The notes beneath the pieces are model-generated. The model was given only the letters and a program-made list of their open reading frames with translations. It had not been told where the DNA came from and did no database searches. Positions 22,290-33,192 of a stretch of DNA of 64,000 nt are shown in pieces. The DNA lies in assembly GCA_017654935.2 (NCBI GenBank), contig CM065710.1:22329394-22393393 (forward strand), written 5' to 3'. The translations under genes were made by a program, and so were the position numbers. The stretch's first letter is position 1; each line of letters starts with the position of its first letter. Origin of the DNA: Phymorhynchus buccinoides (Eukaryota > Mollusca > Gastropoda > Neogastropoda > Raphitomidae).

Positions 22290-22412
22290 GCTTAGTTTGT
22301 TTGATGAGTGTTTATTTTTTGCTTGTTGTCACTTGTTTTATATTCTGTATATCCTCCATGCCCCCAAGAGGGGTCAAAGGATTATTATTAAATTGAAATT
22401 GAAATTGAAATT
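22290..22412 (+). mobile_element. LINE-type 3' end with an (ATTGAA)n tail
   Basis: AT-rich sequence ends in attattattaaattgaaatt and four further ttgaaa-type hexamers. This resembles the simple-repeat tails of other LINE 3' ends in the window (51482, 51899). No coding part is seen, so this may be a short truncated copy. Confidence 0.4.
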
Positions 22413-22419
22413 GTTCAAA

Positions 22420-23186
22420 TTAATTCTGGGTTTGAAAACAACAATCCTAGCAAAATCATCATCTTCTTCGTTCCCCTTTGAAAACAAAATTGCGTTGGTC
22501 TCCCACAAACATTAATTTTTGGAACGTTTATATAAAACGTGAGGTTGCACAAAATGAGCCCCAAATCATGTCACAGCGCTTCGCCTGGGCAACCCACGAC
22601 TACAAACGAGGTTCACTTGAGAGATCAGCAATGGCTAAATGAATATTTATATCTGAAAAGTCTTCATGCCCTCAAAGCTGTGTGACTTAACAGAAAGTAT
22701 AGGAAACAGTACGGTTCAAACGAAAGATATCTACTAGAAGCTTCTTGTATATATATATTTACTGTTTTATTTCATGTCTGCAGTCTATATATCTCGTCTA
22801 TAATCAAATTACATTGTTTATGGGCACTGAAGTATTTGTTTTGTCTTATACTACAGTTATAGGCAGCAAGAAATACTTTTCCAAGAATTATGAACCATAC
22901 CTGATTTACATTAATAACACATCAAATTCTTCTCTTCCTGCTTTTAACCATGTCTTGGGAGGCACACCATATTTAAACTATTACTGTATTAGCAGGGCTT
23001 TGAATTTCGTGTTGTTAACATTTGATATGTGCATAACAGACATCAGAATTCAGACAAAGCCAGGCCAATAAATTAAGAGAGAAGATTTAAACAAAATAAC
23101 TTAATTATCTCAATCAAAATGCTACCACCGATAACATCCAAAGAATTCGTGACGAAAGGATCCCTATTCTATTCTCCGTGTCAACG
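22420..23186. other. intergenic DNA downstream of the second receptor gene
   Basis: No gene is supported. An open frame at 22745-23071 on the + strand is AT-driven, with a Tyr/Ile-rich start, and has no recognisable domain. Confidence 0.4.
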
Positions 23187-26100
23187 TCAACCGTCACTAC
23201 AGTTTGGCCAGAAAGGGCCCCGAGCCTTCAGTCTCCGCAGCACTCGCTGCTCTTTGTCATGCTGTCGTCGTTCATGAAGCCAGCTCCACCAGTAGAAGAG
23301 CGGGTAGAGCGAGGAGCTGAGGGGGGTGACCACCACCATAACACTGACCCACAGCGCGCGATCCTCGGCCAGTCCGGTGCTGGTCATGGCACTGAGCATG
23401 GTGAGGGTCATCCAGCAGCCGGATGTGCTGAGGCTCACGTTGCTGACCAGGGACCTGCAGCACAACACGCTCTGCATCTCTGCACCGGCTGTCATCCTGT
23501 ACTTGGGGGTGGCCCTGCGGATCAGAGTCTGACCAGCAACGGTCATCAATGAAAAGATGACGTTAACGGTTGTCAGGAAATGCATGGACCCAGAGCCTGT
23601 GTGGTAGCGGTGTTTGTTGAGGAACAGCAGCAGACACACGCCGTCAATCCCTCGTTCGTTGGCAGGAGCATGGCTGTGAAGGAAAAGGAGAGAGGTGAGA
23701 AGCAAAGCCAGCAGGCAGCAGACCACCAGGACCACACCTGTTGATTTTGGCGTTAGTCTTAGATAACTGAACGGCAAACAGAGCACCATCACGTGATCAA
23801 CGGTCATGAGCCACGTGACCAGAAGTGACATTTCACCGGAGAGAAGGGACAGAACCCCTGCAGTCTTGCAAGCTGCGTTACTGGTCCATGCGGATTCATA
23901 CAGAAGATAATCTCCAGTGAGCAAACTATGAGCTATAGAGACAATACTGGTGTGAGTCCCCATGCATAGGTAGCTAATCTGTAGAGTGAAAAGACATGTC
24001 AAAGTGTTTCCCTGGAAAGGGTTTTGTCCAACACACTGATTCATAAAGCTTGATATGACCCCCAATACAGACAAAATACTGAACATCCAAGACACAAATG
24101 TATGTAGTTTTGATGATATGAGTTGTTCACATGATGAAATAATAGGTTCTGGGGATTCACACACTGGCATATTGGTCAAGAAGGATATAATCTTCTGACA
24201 ACACACTCTACTACTTGATGAGTAGATGATGGACAATTCGTTAAGCCCCCCAAACATATCCAGAGAGAAATTGTTCAGTTTGTTATTTCGCAAGTCCAAT
24301 TCCATTAGCTGTTGCGTTCTTTTAAACCCCTGTGGTCCTATCACCTGAATTCCTGAAGAGGAAAGATTCAGAGATTTGAGCTTGGGAAAGTTCAAGAGAC
24401 TTCCACTATCAAAAGCCGTCAGAAAGGTGCTGGACAAATCAATTTTCTTCAGTGCTGTTTGGATTTGGTTATCTGCATCGGGAACCAGGGATACCAGAGG
24501 GTTATCTGAAAGCAACAGAACACGTAAGTTTTTCATGGATAAAAGGCTGCTAACGGCTAAGGTGGTGATGTTATTATGGCTCAGATCAAGGAATCTCATG
24601 TTGGCAAAGGGCAAATCAGGGAGGGATTGCAGGGAGCAGTGATATAACGTAAGTTGAACAAGATACAGGTTAGAACTCAAATGCATGAGTGTCATCCCTG
24701 ACCCTGCAGCATCCAGGTACCGAAGCTGGGGGTGGAGGTGAGCAGAGAAAGGCTGAGGACAGACAAAGGACAGACCCTGACACAGACAGCCCCCAGGACA
24801 AGTCATGTCACACAGCCATTCATCATCGCGCTGTGGACACTGACCCCAGCCGTCACACACGTGATGCACGTGCACACACACTGCAGAAGACCTGCACCGG
24901 TAGTATCCTGGACATGTGGCAGTGTCACAGTTTGCTTCATCCTCCCTGGTGATGCAGTCGTTGTAACCGTTACACCGGGTGTAGACAGGCAGACATAGGG
25001 GGTCACTGGTGCATTGGTAATGCGTTTCAGGGCAAGACTCATTCGCTGTCATCCTTTCATGAGTAAAGTAGCCTGTACCATCCAGATTGATGATGTTATG
25101 TTCACGTGAGAGATTAGACGGCTCTCTGTAGATGTGGCCACACAAGGCTGTTGCTTCATCAGATTCATCCGGACAATCGGAGTATCCGTTACAGCGTTTA
25201 TCGACAGAGACACACTGACCATTGTCGCATTTAAAGCCTTTACAAGGAGGATGCACACAGAACGATTCGTCGCTGTGATCTGGACAGTCGTGTCTGAAGT
25301 CACAGACCACAGTGAACAGCACAGTGGTGAAATCATCGTCACACGTGAATAGGGTCACTGAGGTCAGTGCATTTTCTGAAGGTGTGCTCTGGTTCATGTG
25401 ATGACCAGACTGTTCCAGTGTACACCTTGGCGGAGGTTTAGCATGTCCGCAATGACTTTGAACGTCACAAACCAGAAACCCATGAGTGACATGACCACGT
25501 GGACACACGTGCATGCCTGTGTACTGCCATTCACTCAGATGACCTACCACTAAAAATGTAACACTGGTCACCTTGTACCATTCCTCAAATGCTGACTGGT
25601 ATTCACACACGAACGCTTCTGTTGTCTGCCGGATGTATCTACGGAATGTTTGAATTAAGCCATTGCTTAAGGCAGCAGTCCTGGGTATTGTTCCTGGCAT
25701 CTTGTTACTATTACGATTCAACTGCTCTAAATGGAATAAATCATATATGATCGTCTTATCAGACCACCGCCAAGACATTCTGTACATAAAATGAACTGTT
25801 TCCTGCCATCCAGAAATTAAACCAATAGCAATATATTTCAGTTCATATTCAAACGCATTGATATTAGCTTTTATGACGTTTGTGCCCTTGGCATGATCTT
25901 TTGGGGTTTTGAAAGTTACCAGATTTCCACCCTCAGCCTGGCACCAATCGTAGACCTGTTTATACGTCAGAGGCCTTGCACGAGAAACGATCTGCAGACA
26001 TTTGTTGATGGAAGAAACCCATTTCATACAGCCAGTAGAAGATTGAGGACAGTGCTTCTTTTCCAGCTCTCCATGCTCACAGAATCCATTCCACAAACAA

Positions 26101-27212
26101 TCTGTTTTGTAATATATCCCATACTGACTGCAATCAAATGATCTGACCCCCAAACTAGGATCATCTGAATTGTAAATCACATAGAACACGTGAAGGGAAA
26201 AATAAGAGACTGCATAACTTTCAGGAGCAAGGAAATTTAGCGTTAAGAGAGATGTATTGAATGCCCGGTGTTTATCATTGTGATTTCTGCACATAGATAT
26301 TATCAAGTCAGGATGTTTCTCTATTTTGCCCTGAAAAAGTCGACAATACACCTGACAATGTCCTCTTGCAAAGTTCCTGAATTTGATTTCAATGACATTT
26401 CTAATAGGCACTTGTATGTCAGTCCAGTAATTTATTTGACTCAACCAAACGCCTTTTGTCAAACTAAATAATTGTATGTACCCAAAATCTGGAGATATAT
26501 TATGTACTTTGAAGCCTTCAATGTCGTATTCCTCTAACTGTATCTCAACCGAGGGATTATTATGAAACAACAGATATGCACGACTTGCGTTCCAAGAAAC
26601 CCTGTATCTGTTGTGCATCATTCCAGTTACACAGGTAGCATAATGCGTGGCAGAAGACACACAGAAGGGCAAACATGGAGGTCGGCTCTCAAACATATAC
26701 ACAGCCCACTGGAGAGGACCGCAGGAAGCGTTGAATGGAAACCTCATCGCAGCTGATATTGTCATGGGTTCTGGCGCTTCCACCTGCATGTAGCAGAACG
26801 TTCTGGAATCTCCACACATGCCATAAACTATACTCTGCTGAAATGGAAATTCATGTATCATATGTCCACAATCTGTCAGATTTCCAAGATACAGTATCTC
26901 TGTGTTGGGGCTAAGCACTATGTAGTCTGACCCTGGACAACTCATGTTAATGTCATGGATTATCTGTGAGTCCAAGTAACTGCTGGAAGCGCTAAGAATG
27001 TCTAGATTAGGCTTTGTGATCTTCGTGAAATTCTTGCTTTCTCTAATGGCATCATAGTCTAAACTTGAATTCAATTTTGTGTAGTCGGTTGTGTAAGTAG
27101 TGAAACCCATCCTGTTTTCCATGGCATCTTCATAGCTGTTGTGGTCGCTGTTGCTGTGTCCCTGGACCTCTCTGATCTGAAGAGCTAATGCTGCAATCAG
27201 TAGTAATGCCAT
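23187..27212 (-). CDS. GRL101-like receptor paralogue with degenerate 7TM domain
   Basis: An uninterrupted frame of 1341 codons. The Met start is supported by a good signal peptide (MALLLIAALALQIREVQG) and an in-frame TAA five codons upstream. Order of domains: Cys-rich extracellular regions at 92-235 and 236-350 (CUB-like spacing, tentative); C-type lectin-like domain at 391-538 (CQAEGGNLVTF to FVCEY); LDLa modules near 615-652, 656-691, 727-762 and 767-801 (CNGYSDCPDESDE); LRR cap 805-822; LRRs 828-1000 (MRFLDLSHNNITTL); Cys hinge 1004-1030; seven hydrophobic segments 1036-1310. Unlike the gene at 10198-13119, key rhodopsin-family residues are lost: no GN in TM1, VDHVM where DRY would be, and YPLFY instead of NPxIY in TM7. 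It should be a secreted-pathway membrane protein that binds ligand outside the cell, but G-protein coupling may be weakened. It is longer at the N terminus than its neighbour. Confidence 0.9.
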   Translation of the reverse strand: MALLLIAALALQIREVQGHSNSDHNSYEDAMENRMGFTTYTTDYTKLNSSLDYDAIRESKNFTKITKPNLDILSASSSYLDSQIIHDINMSCPGSDYIVLSPNTEILYLGNLTDCGHMIHEFPFQQSIVYGMCGDSRTFCYMQVEAPEPMTISAAMRFPFNASCGPLQWAVYMFESRPPCLPFCVSSATHYATCVTGMMHNRYRVSWNASRAYLLFHNNPSVEIQLEEYDIEGFKVHNISPDFGYIQLFSLTKGVWLSQINYWTDIQVPIRNVIEIKFRNFARGHCQVYCRLFQGKIEKHPDLIISMCRNHNDKHRAFNTSLLTLNFLAPESYAVSYFSLHVFYVIYNSDDPSLGVRSFDCSQYGIYYKTDCLWNGFCEHGELEKKHCPQSSTGCMKWVSSINKCLQIVSRARPLTYKQVYDWCQAEGGNLVTFKTPKDHAKGTNVIKANINAFEYELKYIAIGLISGWQETVHFMYRMSWRWSDKTIIYDLFHLEQLNRNSNKMPGTIPRTAALSNGLIQTFRRYIRQTTEAFVCEYQSAFEEWYKVTSVTFLVVGHLSEWQYTGMHVCPRGHVTHGFLVCDVQSHCGHAKPPPRCTLEQSGHHMNQSTPSENALTSVTLFTCDDDFTTVLFTVVCDFRHDCPDHSDESFCVHPPCKGFKCDNGQCVSVDKRCNGYSDCPDESDEATALCGHIYREPSNLSREHNIINLDGTGYFTHERMTANESCPETHYQCTSDPLCLPVYTRCNGYNDCITREDEANCDTATCPGYYRCRSSAVCVHVHHVCDGWGQCPQRDDEWLCDMTCPGGCLCQGLSFVCPQPFSAHLHPQLRYLDAAGSGMTLMHLSSNLYLVQLTLYHCSLQSLPDLPFANMRFLDLSHNNITTLAVSSLLSMKNLRVLLLSDNPLVSLVPDADNQIQTALKKIDLSSTFLTAFDSGSLLNFPKLKSLNLSSSGIQVIGPQGFKRTQQLMELDLRNNKLNNFSLDMFGGLNELSIIYSSSSRVCCQKIISFLTNMPVCESPEPIISSCEQLISSKLHTFVSWMFSILSVLGVISSFMNQCVGQNPFQGNTLTCLFTLQISYLCMGTHTSIVSIAHSLLTGDYLLYESAWTSNAACKTAGVLSLLSGEMSLLVTWLMTVDHVMVLCLPFSYLRLTPKSTGVVLVVCCLLALLLTSLLFLHSHAPANERGIDGVCLLLFLNKHRYHTGSGSMHFLTTVNVIFSLMTVAGQTLIRRATPKYRMTAGAEMQSVLCCRSLVSNVSLSTSGCWMTLTMLSAMTSTGLAEDRALWVSVMVVVTPLSSSLYPLFYWWSWLHERRQHDKEQRVLRRLKARGPFWPNCSDG

Positions 27213-27796
27213 GTGTTCTGTATATTATGCTGTCAGTGCCTCTGAAGCGTGAAGGTTTTAACAAGGAGAACGTACGTACCATCAAGACCTGCAGAGTGTA
27301 AGGAGAGCTAATTTAACTGTTTTATGTTTTTAAACTGGTGATTGTTTAATGTTTCACTATTCAATGTCATGTGACAGAAACAAGGCAATTTTGACCTATT
27401 TTATCTTTTGCTTCTATGCTTCTATGTTTGCCTGTTTTGCTTTATTGGTCTGATCATTTGTACAAGCAGAACATTATCACTGAATTAAGTCACGCGAATG
27501 CGTTACACATTATCATGATCCAAGCTGATTTTTAAAAAAACCACCAAGTTATAGCATTAGAATCAGAATTCTAGCAATCTATTACTTGTAGTCTCAATCC
27601 GACCAACTGTAACTATTATTTTTTGTATTATAGATTTATTAAAAATTAACTCCTCTTTCATTCTTCCACTCAACAGTTCCTTCATTCTCTCACATATTCA
27701 TATGTCAACCAACATGTCCTTATAACATTATATTATTAAAAGCAGTTCAGTGGAGCTAGTTTTGAAGGATACAGACAATTATAAAACTGATTACAC
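27213..27796. other. upstream region of the second receptor gene
   Basis: AT-rich, with no gene or repeat recognised. Any promoter of the - strand receptor should lie here, but no diagnostic core element stands out. Confidence 0.4.
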
Positions 27797-27830
27797 AATG
27801 AACACACACAGCCAATCATAGCCGATGTAG
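27797..27830. repeat. direct repeat flanking the telomere-like block, left copy
   Basis: The motif aacacacacagccaatcata, then gccgatgtag, recurs at 29345-29381 (gccagtcatagccgatatag). The two copies bracket about 1.5 kb that includes the telomere-like units. Confidence 0.5.
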
Positions 27831-27931
27831 TTTGTAATAGACGTTTTTCGGAGAGAAAAAAACTAGGGGAGAGCGCGTCGTGAAAATTAGAGTTGTTTAC
27901 CTCGATTACTTGGTCAAATACTATAGCAACA

Positions 27932-28190
27932 ATGGCGTCGAAGAGTGAAACCGCGAAGCGATCATCGAGTGAACGATTTGCAAACGTTATAAATAGAAAG
28001 AGGGGTGGTCACAAACTGATCTAACTTGCAAAACGTCGAGAACTCGCAAAGAAATAAACATTGAGATTGACCCAGATGGCTTGATAGAGAACAGATGCGA
28101 GAAACACAAACCAAGTGTGTCTAGATCTAGATCTACTCAAACGCAGAATATTCGGAGGGTGACTGTTACCAAAAGATGTGCCACCCCCCC
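27932..28190 (+). pseudogene. possible broken ORF of unknown function
   Basis: A Met in good context (acaATGgcg) opens a 30-codon frame (MASKSETAKRSSSERFANVI, then NRKRGGHKLI). A stop at 28022-28024 follows. A +1 shift would continue through a sensible-looking stretch (TRKEINIEIDPDGLIENRCE) to about 28180, where the C-rich repeat begins. The pattern is that of a frameshifted or spliced gene start, or a transposon ORF. No family is recognised. Confidence 0.25.
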
Positions 28191-28925
28191 TGCATTTCTC
28201 GGTTAATTGCAGTTTTCCGTTTTTGCCTTTCTTACCAAACATAAAGCTGTATTTTATTAACCTTTTTAGATAATAACCTTTTTGGAATACTAACCCTATC
28301 CCTAACCCTAGCCCTAACCCTAACCCTACCCCCCCCCCCCCCCCCAAAGATGTGCCCCCCCCCTGCATTTCTCGGTTAATTGCAGTTTTTCCGTTTTTGC
28401 CTTTCTTACCAAACATAAAGCTGTATTTTATTAACCTTTTTAGATAATAACCTTTTTGGAATACTAACCCTATCCCTAACCCTAGCCCTAACCCTAACCC
28501 TACCCCCCCCCCCCCAAAGATGTGCCACCCCCCTGCATTTCTCGGTTAATTGCAGTTTTCCGTTTTTGCCTTTCTTACCAAACATAAAGCTGTATTTTAT
28601 TAACCTTTTTAGCTAATAACCTTTTTGGAATACTAACCCTATCCCTAACCCTAGCCCTAACCCTAACCCTAACCCCCCCCCCCCCCCCCCCTATAAGACA
28701 GGAAAACGCAATGAACTACGACTGTGACAAATGGCGCCGTGTACTGCAATACATAGGGGGGGGGGGGCCTATTAGATAATGGCCTAGGGTTAGGGATAGG
28801 GTTAGTATTCCAAAAAGGTTATTAGCTAAAAAGGTTCATAAAATACAGCTTTATGTTTGGTAAGAAAGGCAAAAACGGGAAAATGGAATTTACCGAGAAA
28901 TGCAGGGGTGGTGGCACATCTTGAC
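28171..28925. repeat. telomere-like repeat units: three direct and one inverted
   Basis: Three direct units of about 172 bp start near 28171, 28345 and 28515. Each contains a constant body (gcatttctcggttaattgca, acataaagctgtattttatt) and then a degenerate (CCCTAA)n stretch of about 36 bp ending in a long C tract. A fourth copy is inverted at 28757-28925, with the G tract first and then gggttagggatagggttag. A roughly 60-bp spacer separates the inverted copy. Confidence 0.9.
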
Positions 28926-29546
28926 TTTTACCCAATTGCTATAGTAGGGTTAATTTTTCAATAGATATTTGTGCCAGGGGTACCATTATAAATCACATGT
29001 TCACGAACAGAAAGTTACTACTTTCAGATTGCTATCATGCATTTTTGGAAAGGGGTGATTGTTGTTGAGTGGAGGTTTTATGTCCTCATGGCGGAAAGCC
29101 CGTAGGGACAGGTTGTTCTGACTCTACATATGTCAAACATATGCATGATAGGAAGTGCTTCACCCCCCACCCACCCACCACCCCCGATGGTAATCATTCC
29201 TATTTTGGGATATACCTGATGGTAGAGTAACTTCCCCTGTTTGACCGATCACTCCCATACACCATAAGATTACTCTCCTTAATTATTTCCGAACAATTCC
29301 TATTGGCTGGCTATAACAACATAGGTCATGTGAACATTGACTGCGATGAACACACACACAGCCAGTCATAGCCGATATAGGACAGCTAGTTTTGGGGAAC
29401 GTCCCCAAAGGCCAACCAATTGCTTTGGTGGCAGCACATAAGTCAGCGCTAATGCCCCTCCTAGTTCAAGAGTAATAGTTTTCCAACAAAACATGACACC
29501 GCTGTACCATGCTAGTTGATTACTGTATAACGTCCTCTATTGTACA
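28926..29546. other. mostly unique DNA
   Basis: No gene is recognised apart from the short direct repeat at 29345-29381. Confidence 0.4.
29345..29381. repeat. direct repeat flanking the telomere-like block, right copy
   Basis: See the left copy at 27797. The motif agctagtttt also occurs beside both copies (27761 and 29385), which suggests that longer related ends flank the block. Confidence 0.5.
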
Positions 29547-30900
29547 GCTCTCACTTTGCTGTTGGCCCCCCACTACAGTGTGACGTAACAGAGAGCTACA
29601 AGCCAGTAGAGTAAATGGCCCAAGGAACTACACTCCCCCACAGGGGCCAGGTCTCACTTTGCTGTTGGCCCCCCACTACAGTGTGACGTAACAGAGAGCT
29701 ACAAGCCAGTAGAGTAAAAGGCCCAAGGAACTACTCTCCCCCCACAGGGGCCAGCTCTCACTTTGCTGTTGGCCCCCCACTACAGTGTGACGTAACAGAG
29801 AGCTACAAGCCAGTAGAGTAAAAGGCCCAAGGAACTACTCTCCCCCCACAGGGGCCAGCTCTCACTTTGCTGTTGGCCCCCCACTACAGTGTGACGTAAC
29901 AGAGGGCTACAAGCCAGTAGAGTAAAAGGCCCAAGGAACTACTCTCCCCCCACAGGGGCCAGGTCTCACTTTGCTGTTGGCCCCCCACTACAGTGTGACG
30001 TAACAGAGGGCTACAAGCCAGTAGAGTAAAAGGCCCAAGGAACTACTCTCCCCCCACAGGGGCCAGCTCTCACTTTGCTGTTGGCCCCCCACTACAGTGT
30101 GACGTAACAGAGAGCTACAAGCCAGTAGAGTAAATGGCCCAAGGAACTACTCTCCCCCCACAGGGGCCAGCTCTCACTTTGCTGTTGGCCCCCCACTACA
30201 GTGTGACGTAACAGAGAGCTACAAGCCAGTAGAGTAAAAGGCCCAAGGAACTACTCTCCCCCCACAGGGGCCAGCTCTCACTTTGCTGTTGGCCCCCCAC
30301 TACAGTGTGACGTAACAGAGAGCTACAAGCCAGTAGAGTAAATGGCCCAAGGAACTACACTCCCCCCACAGGGGCCAGCTCTCACTTTGCTGTTGGCCCC
30401 CCACTACAGTGTGACGTAACAGAGAGCTACAAGCCAGTAGAGTAAAAGGCCCAAGGAACTACTCTCCCCCCACAGGGGCCAGCTCTCACTTTGCTGTTGG
30501 CCCCCCACTACAGTGTGACGTAACAGAGAGCTACAAGCCAGTAGAGTAAATGGCCCAAGGAACTACTCTCCCCCCACAGGGGCCAGCTCTCACTTTGCTG
30601 TTGGCCCCCCACTACAGTGTGACGTAACAGAGAGCTACAAGCCAGTAGAGTAAAAGGCCCAAGGAACTACTCTCCCCCCACAGGGGCCAGGTCTCACTTT
30701 GCTGTTGGCCCCCCACTACAGTGTGACGTAACAGAGAGCTACAAGCCAGTAGAGTAAATGGCCCAAGGAACTACACTCCCCCCACAGGGGCCAGGTCTCA
30801 CTTTGCTGTTGGCCCCCCACTACAGTGTGACGTAACAGAGAGCTACAAGCCAGTAGAGTAAAAGGCCCAAGGAACTACTCTCCCCCCACAGGGGCCAGGT
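29547..30900. repeat. 104-bp satellite-like array, 13 copies
   Basis: The unit contains actttgctgttggcccccca, gtgtgacgtaacagagagct and caagccagtagagtaaaagg. Copies are nearly identical; the main variants are aaaagg/aaatgg, agagag/agaggg and ccagc/ccagg. Each unit carries one TGACGTAA site and one pyrimidine tract followed by cacag. It abuts the 52-bp array. Confidence 0.96.
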
Positions 30901-30964
30901 CCTTGTTATGGGGCCAACGTCTGAAGGAACTGTCGCCAGTCCTTGGTTCTTTTCTGATCATGCC

Positions 30965-32858
30965 TTGTGGTTTGCACGTGACACCACGTATACTGTCTTC
31001 TGCTACAGAACCCTTGAAATGGTTTGCACGTGACACCACGTATACTGTCTTCTGCTACAGAACCCTTGAAATGGCTTGCACCTGACACCACGTATACTGT
31101 CTTCTGCTACAGAACCCTTGAAATGGCTTGCACCTGACACCACGTATACTGTCTTCTGCTACATAACCCTTGGAATGGCTTGCACCTGACACCAATTATA
31201 CTGTCTTCTGCTACATAACCCTTGGAATGGCTTGCACCTGACACCACTTATACTGTCTTCTGCTACAGAACCCTTGGAATGGCTTGCACCTGACACCACG
31301 TATACTGTCTTCTGCTACAGAACCCTTGGAATGGCTTGCACCTGACACAACTTATACTGTCTTCTGCTACAGAACCCTTGGAATGGCTTGCACCTGACAC
31401 CACGTATACTGTCTTCTGCTACATAACCCTTGGAATGGCTTGCACCTGCACACTACTGTCTTCTGCTACAGAACCCTTGGAATGGCTTGCACCTATACTG
31501 TCTTCTGCTACAGAACCCTTGGAATGGCTTGCACCTAACACCACTTATACTGTCTTCTGCTACATAACCCTTGGAATGGCTTGCACCTGACACCACGTAT
31601 ACTGTCTTCTGCTACAGAACCCTTGAAATGCTGTCTTCTGCTACATAACCCTTGGAATGGCTTGCACCTGACACCACGTATACTGTCTTCTGCTACAGAA
31701 CCCTTGGAATGGCTTGCACCTGACACCACTTATACTGTCTTCTGCTACATAACCCTTGGAATGGCTTGCACCTGACACCACTTATACTGTCTTCTGCTAC
31801 AGAACCCTTGGAATGGCTTGCACCTGACACCACGTATACTGTCTTCTGCTACAGAACCCTTGAAATGGCTTGCACCTAACACCACTTATGCTGTCTTCTG
31901 CTACATAACCCTTGGAATGGCTTGCACCTGACACCACGTATACTGTCTTCTGCTACAGAACCCTTGAAATGGCTTGCACCTGACACAACTTATACTGTCT
32001 TCTGCTACAGAACCCTTGGAATGGCTTGCACCTAACACCACTTATGCTGTCTTCTGCTACATAACCCTTGGAATGGCTTGCACCTGACACCACGTATACT
32101 GTCTTCTGCTACAGAACCCTTGGAATGGCTTGCACCTAACACCACTTATGCTGTCTTCTGCTACATAACCCTTGGAATGGCTTGCACCTGACACCACGTA
32201 TACTGTCTTCTGCTACAGAACCCTTGGAATGGCTTGCACCTGACACCACGTATACTGTCTTCTGCTACATAACCCTTGGAATGGCTTGCACCTAACACCA
32301 CTTATGCTGTCTTCTGCTACATAACCCTTGGAATGGCTTGCACCTGACACCACGTATACTGTCTTCTGCTACAGAACCCTTGGAATGGCTTGCACCTAAC
32401 ACCACTTATACTGTCTTCTGCTACATAACCCTTGGAATGGCTTGCACCTAACACCACGTATACTGTCTTCTGCTACATAACCCTTGGAATGGCTTGCACC
32501 TGACACCACTTATACTGTCTTCTGCTACATAACCCTTGGAATGGCTTGCACCTGACACCACGTATACTGTCTTCTGCTACATAACCCTTGGAATGGCTTG
32601 CACCTAACACCACTTATGCTGTCTTCTGCTACATAACCCTTGGAATGGCTTGCACCTGACACCACGTATACTGTCTTCTGCTACATAACCCTTGGAATGG
32701 CTTGCACCTGACACCACGTATACTGTCTTCTGCTACATAACCCTTGGAATGGCTTGCACCTAACACCACTTATACTGTCTTCTGCTACATAACCCTTGGA
32801 ATGGCTTGCACCTGACACCACGTATACTGTCTTCTGCTACAGAACCCTTGAAATGGGA
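30965..32858. repeat. 52-bp minisatellite, about 36 copies
   Basis: The unit contains atactgtcttctgctacaga, acccttggaatggcttgcac and ctgacaccacgt. Variants are acagaaccc/acataaccc and cacgta/cactta. Truncated units occur at 31445-31510 and 31628. Several variant pairs alternate, which suggests amplification of higher-order dimers. Confidence 0.96.
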
Positions 32859-33190
32859 TAGCGCAATGAGAAAACCAACAAACTCAGTTTTGTCTTTTAC
32901 TGAGATTCATGTGAAATAGGCAGATAGACGAACCTAAATGTCGTTTTTAAATTACACAACAATCATATTATGAAGTTTGACAGACTATTTAAATTGACAT
33001 GTTGTTCAGGTGATGATTAATACAAACGGAGGTCTTTGGATTTCTGTTTGATCTTTTAAGAACTTGATTCCCATGTTCAAAAGGAAGCAAGGGAATCATT
33101 GGAGATAATTCGACTTGCACGCAGAACACAGGAATGTAATCTGATCGTATTGTCCCTGTTATTTAGTTGTTAATGTTTCTTGCGTGCGCG
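32859..33190. other. unique DNA between two arrays
   Basis: I see nothing recognisable here. Confidence 0.5.
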
Positions 33191-33192
33191 TT

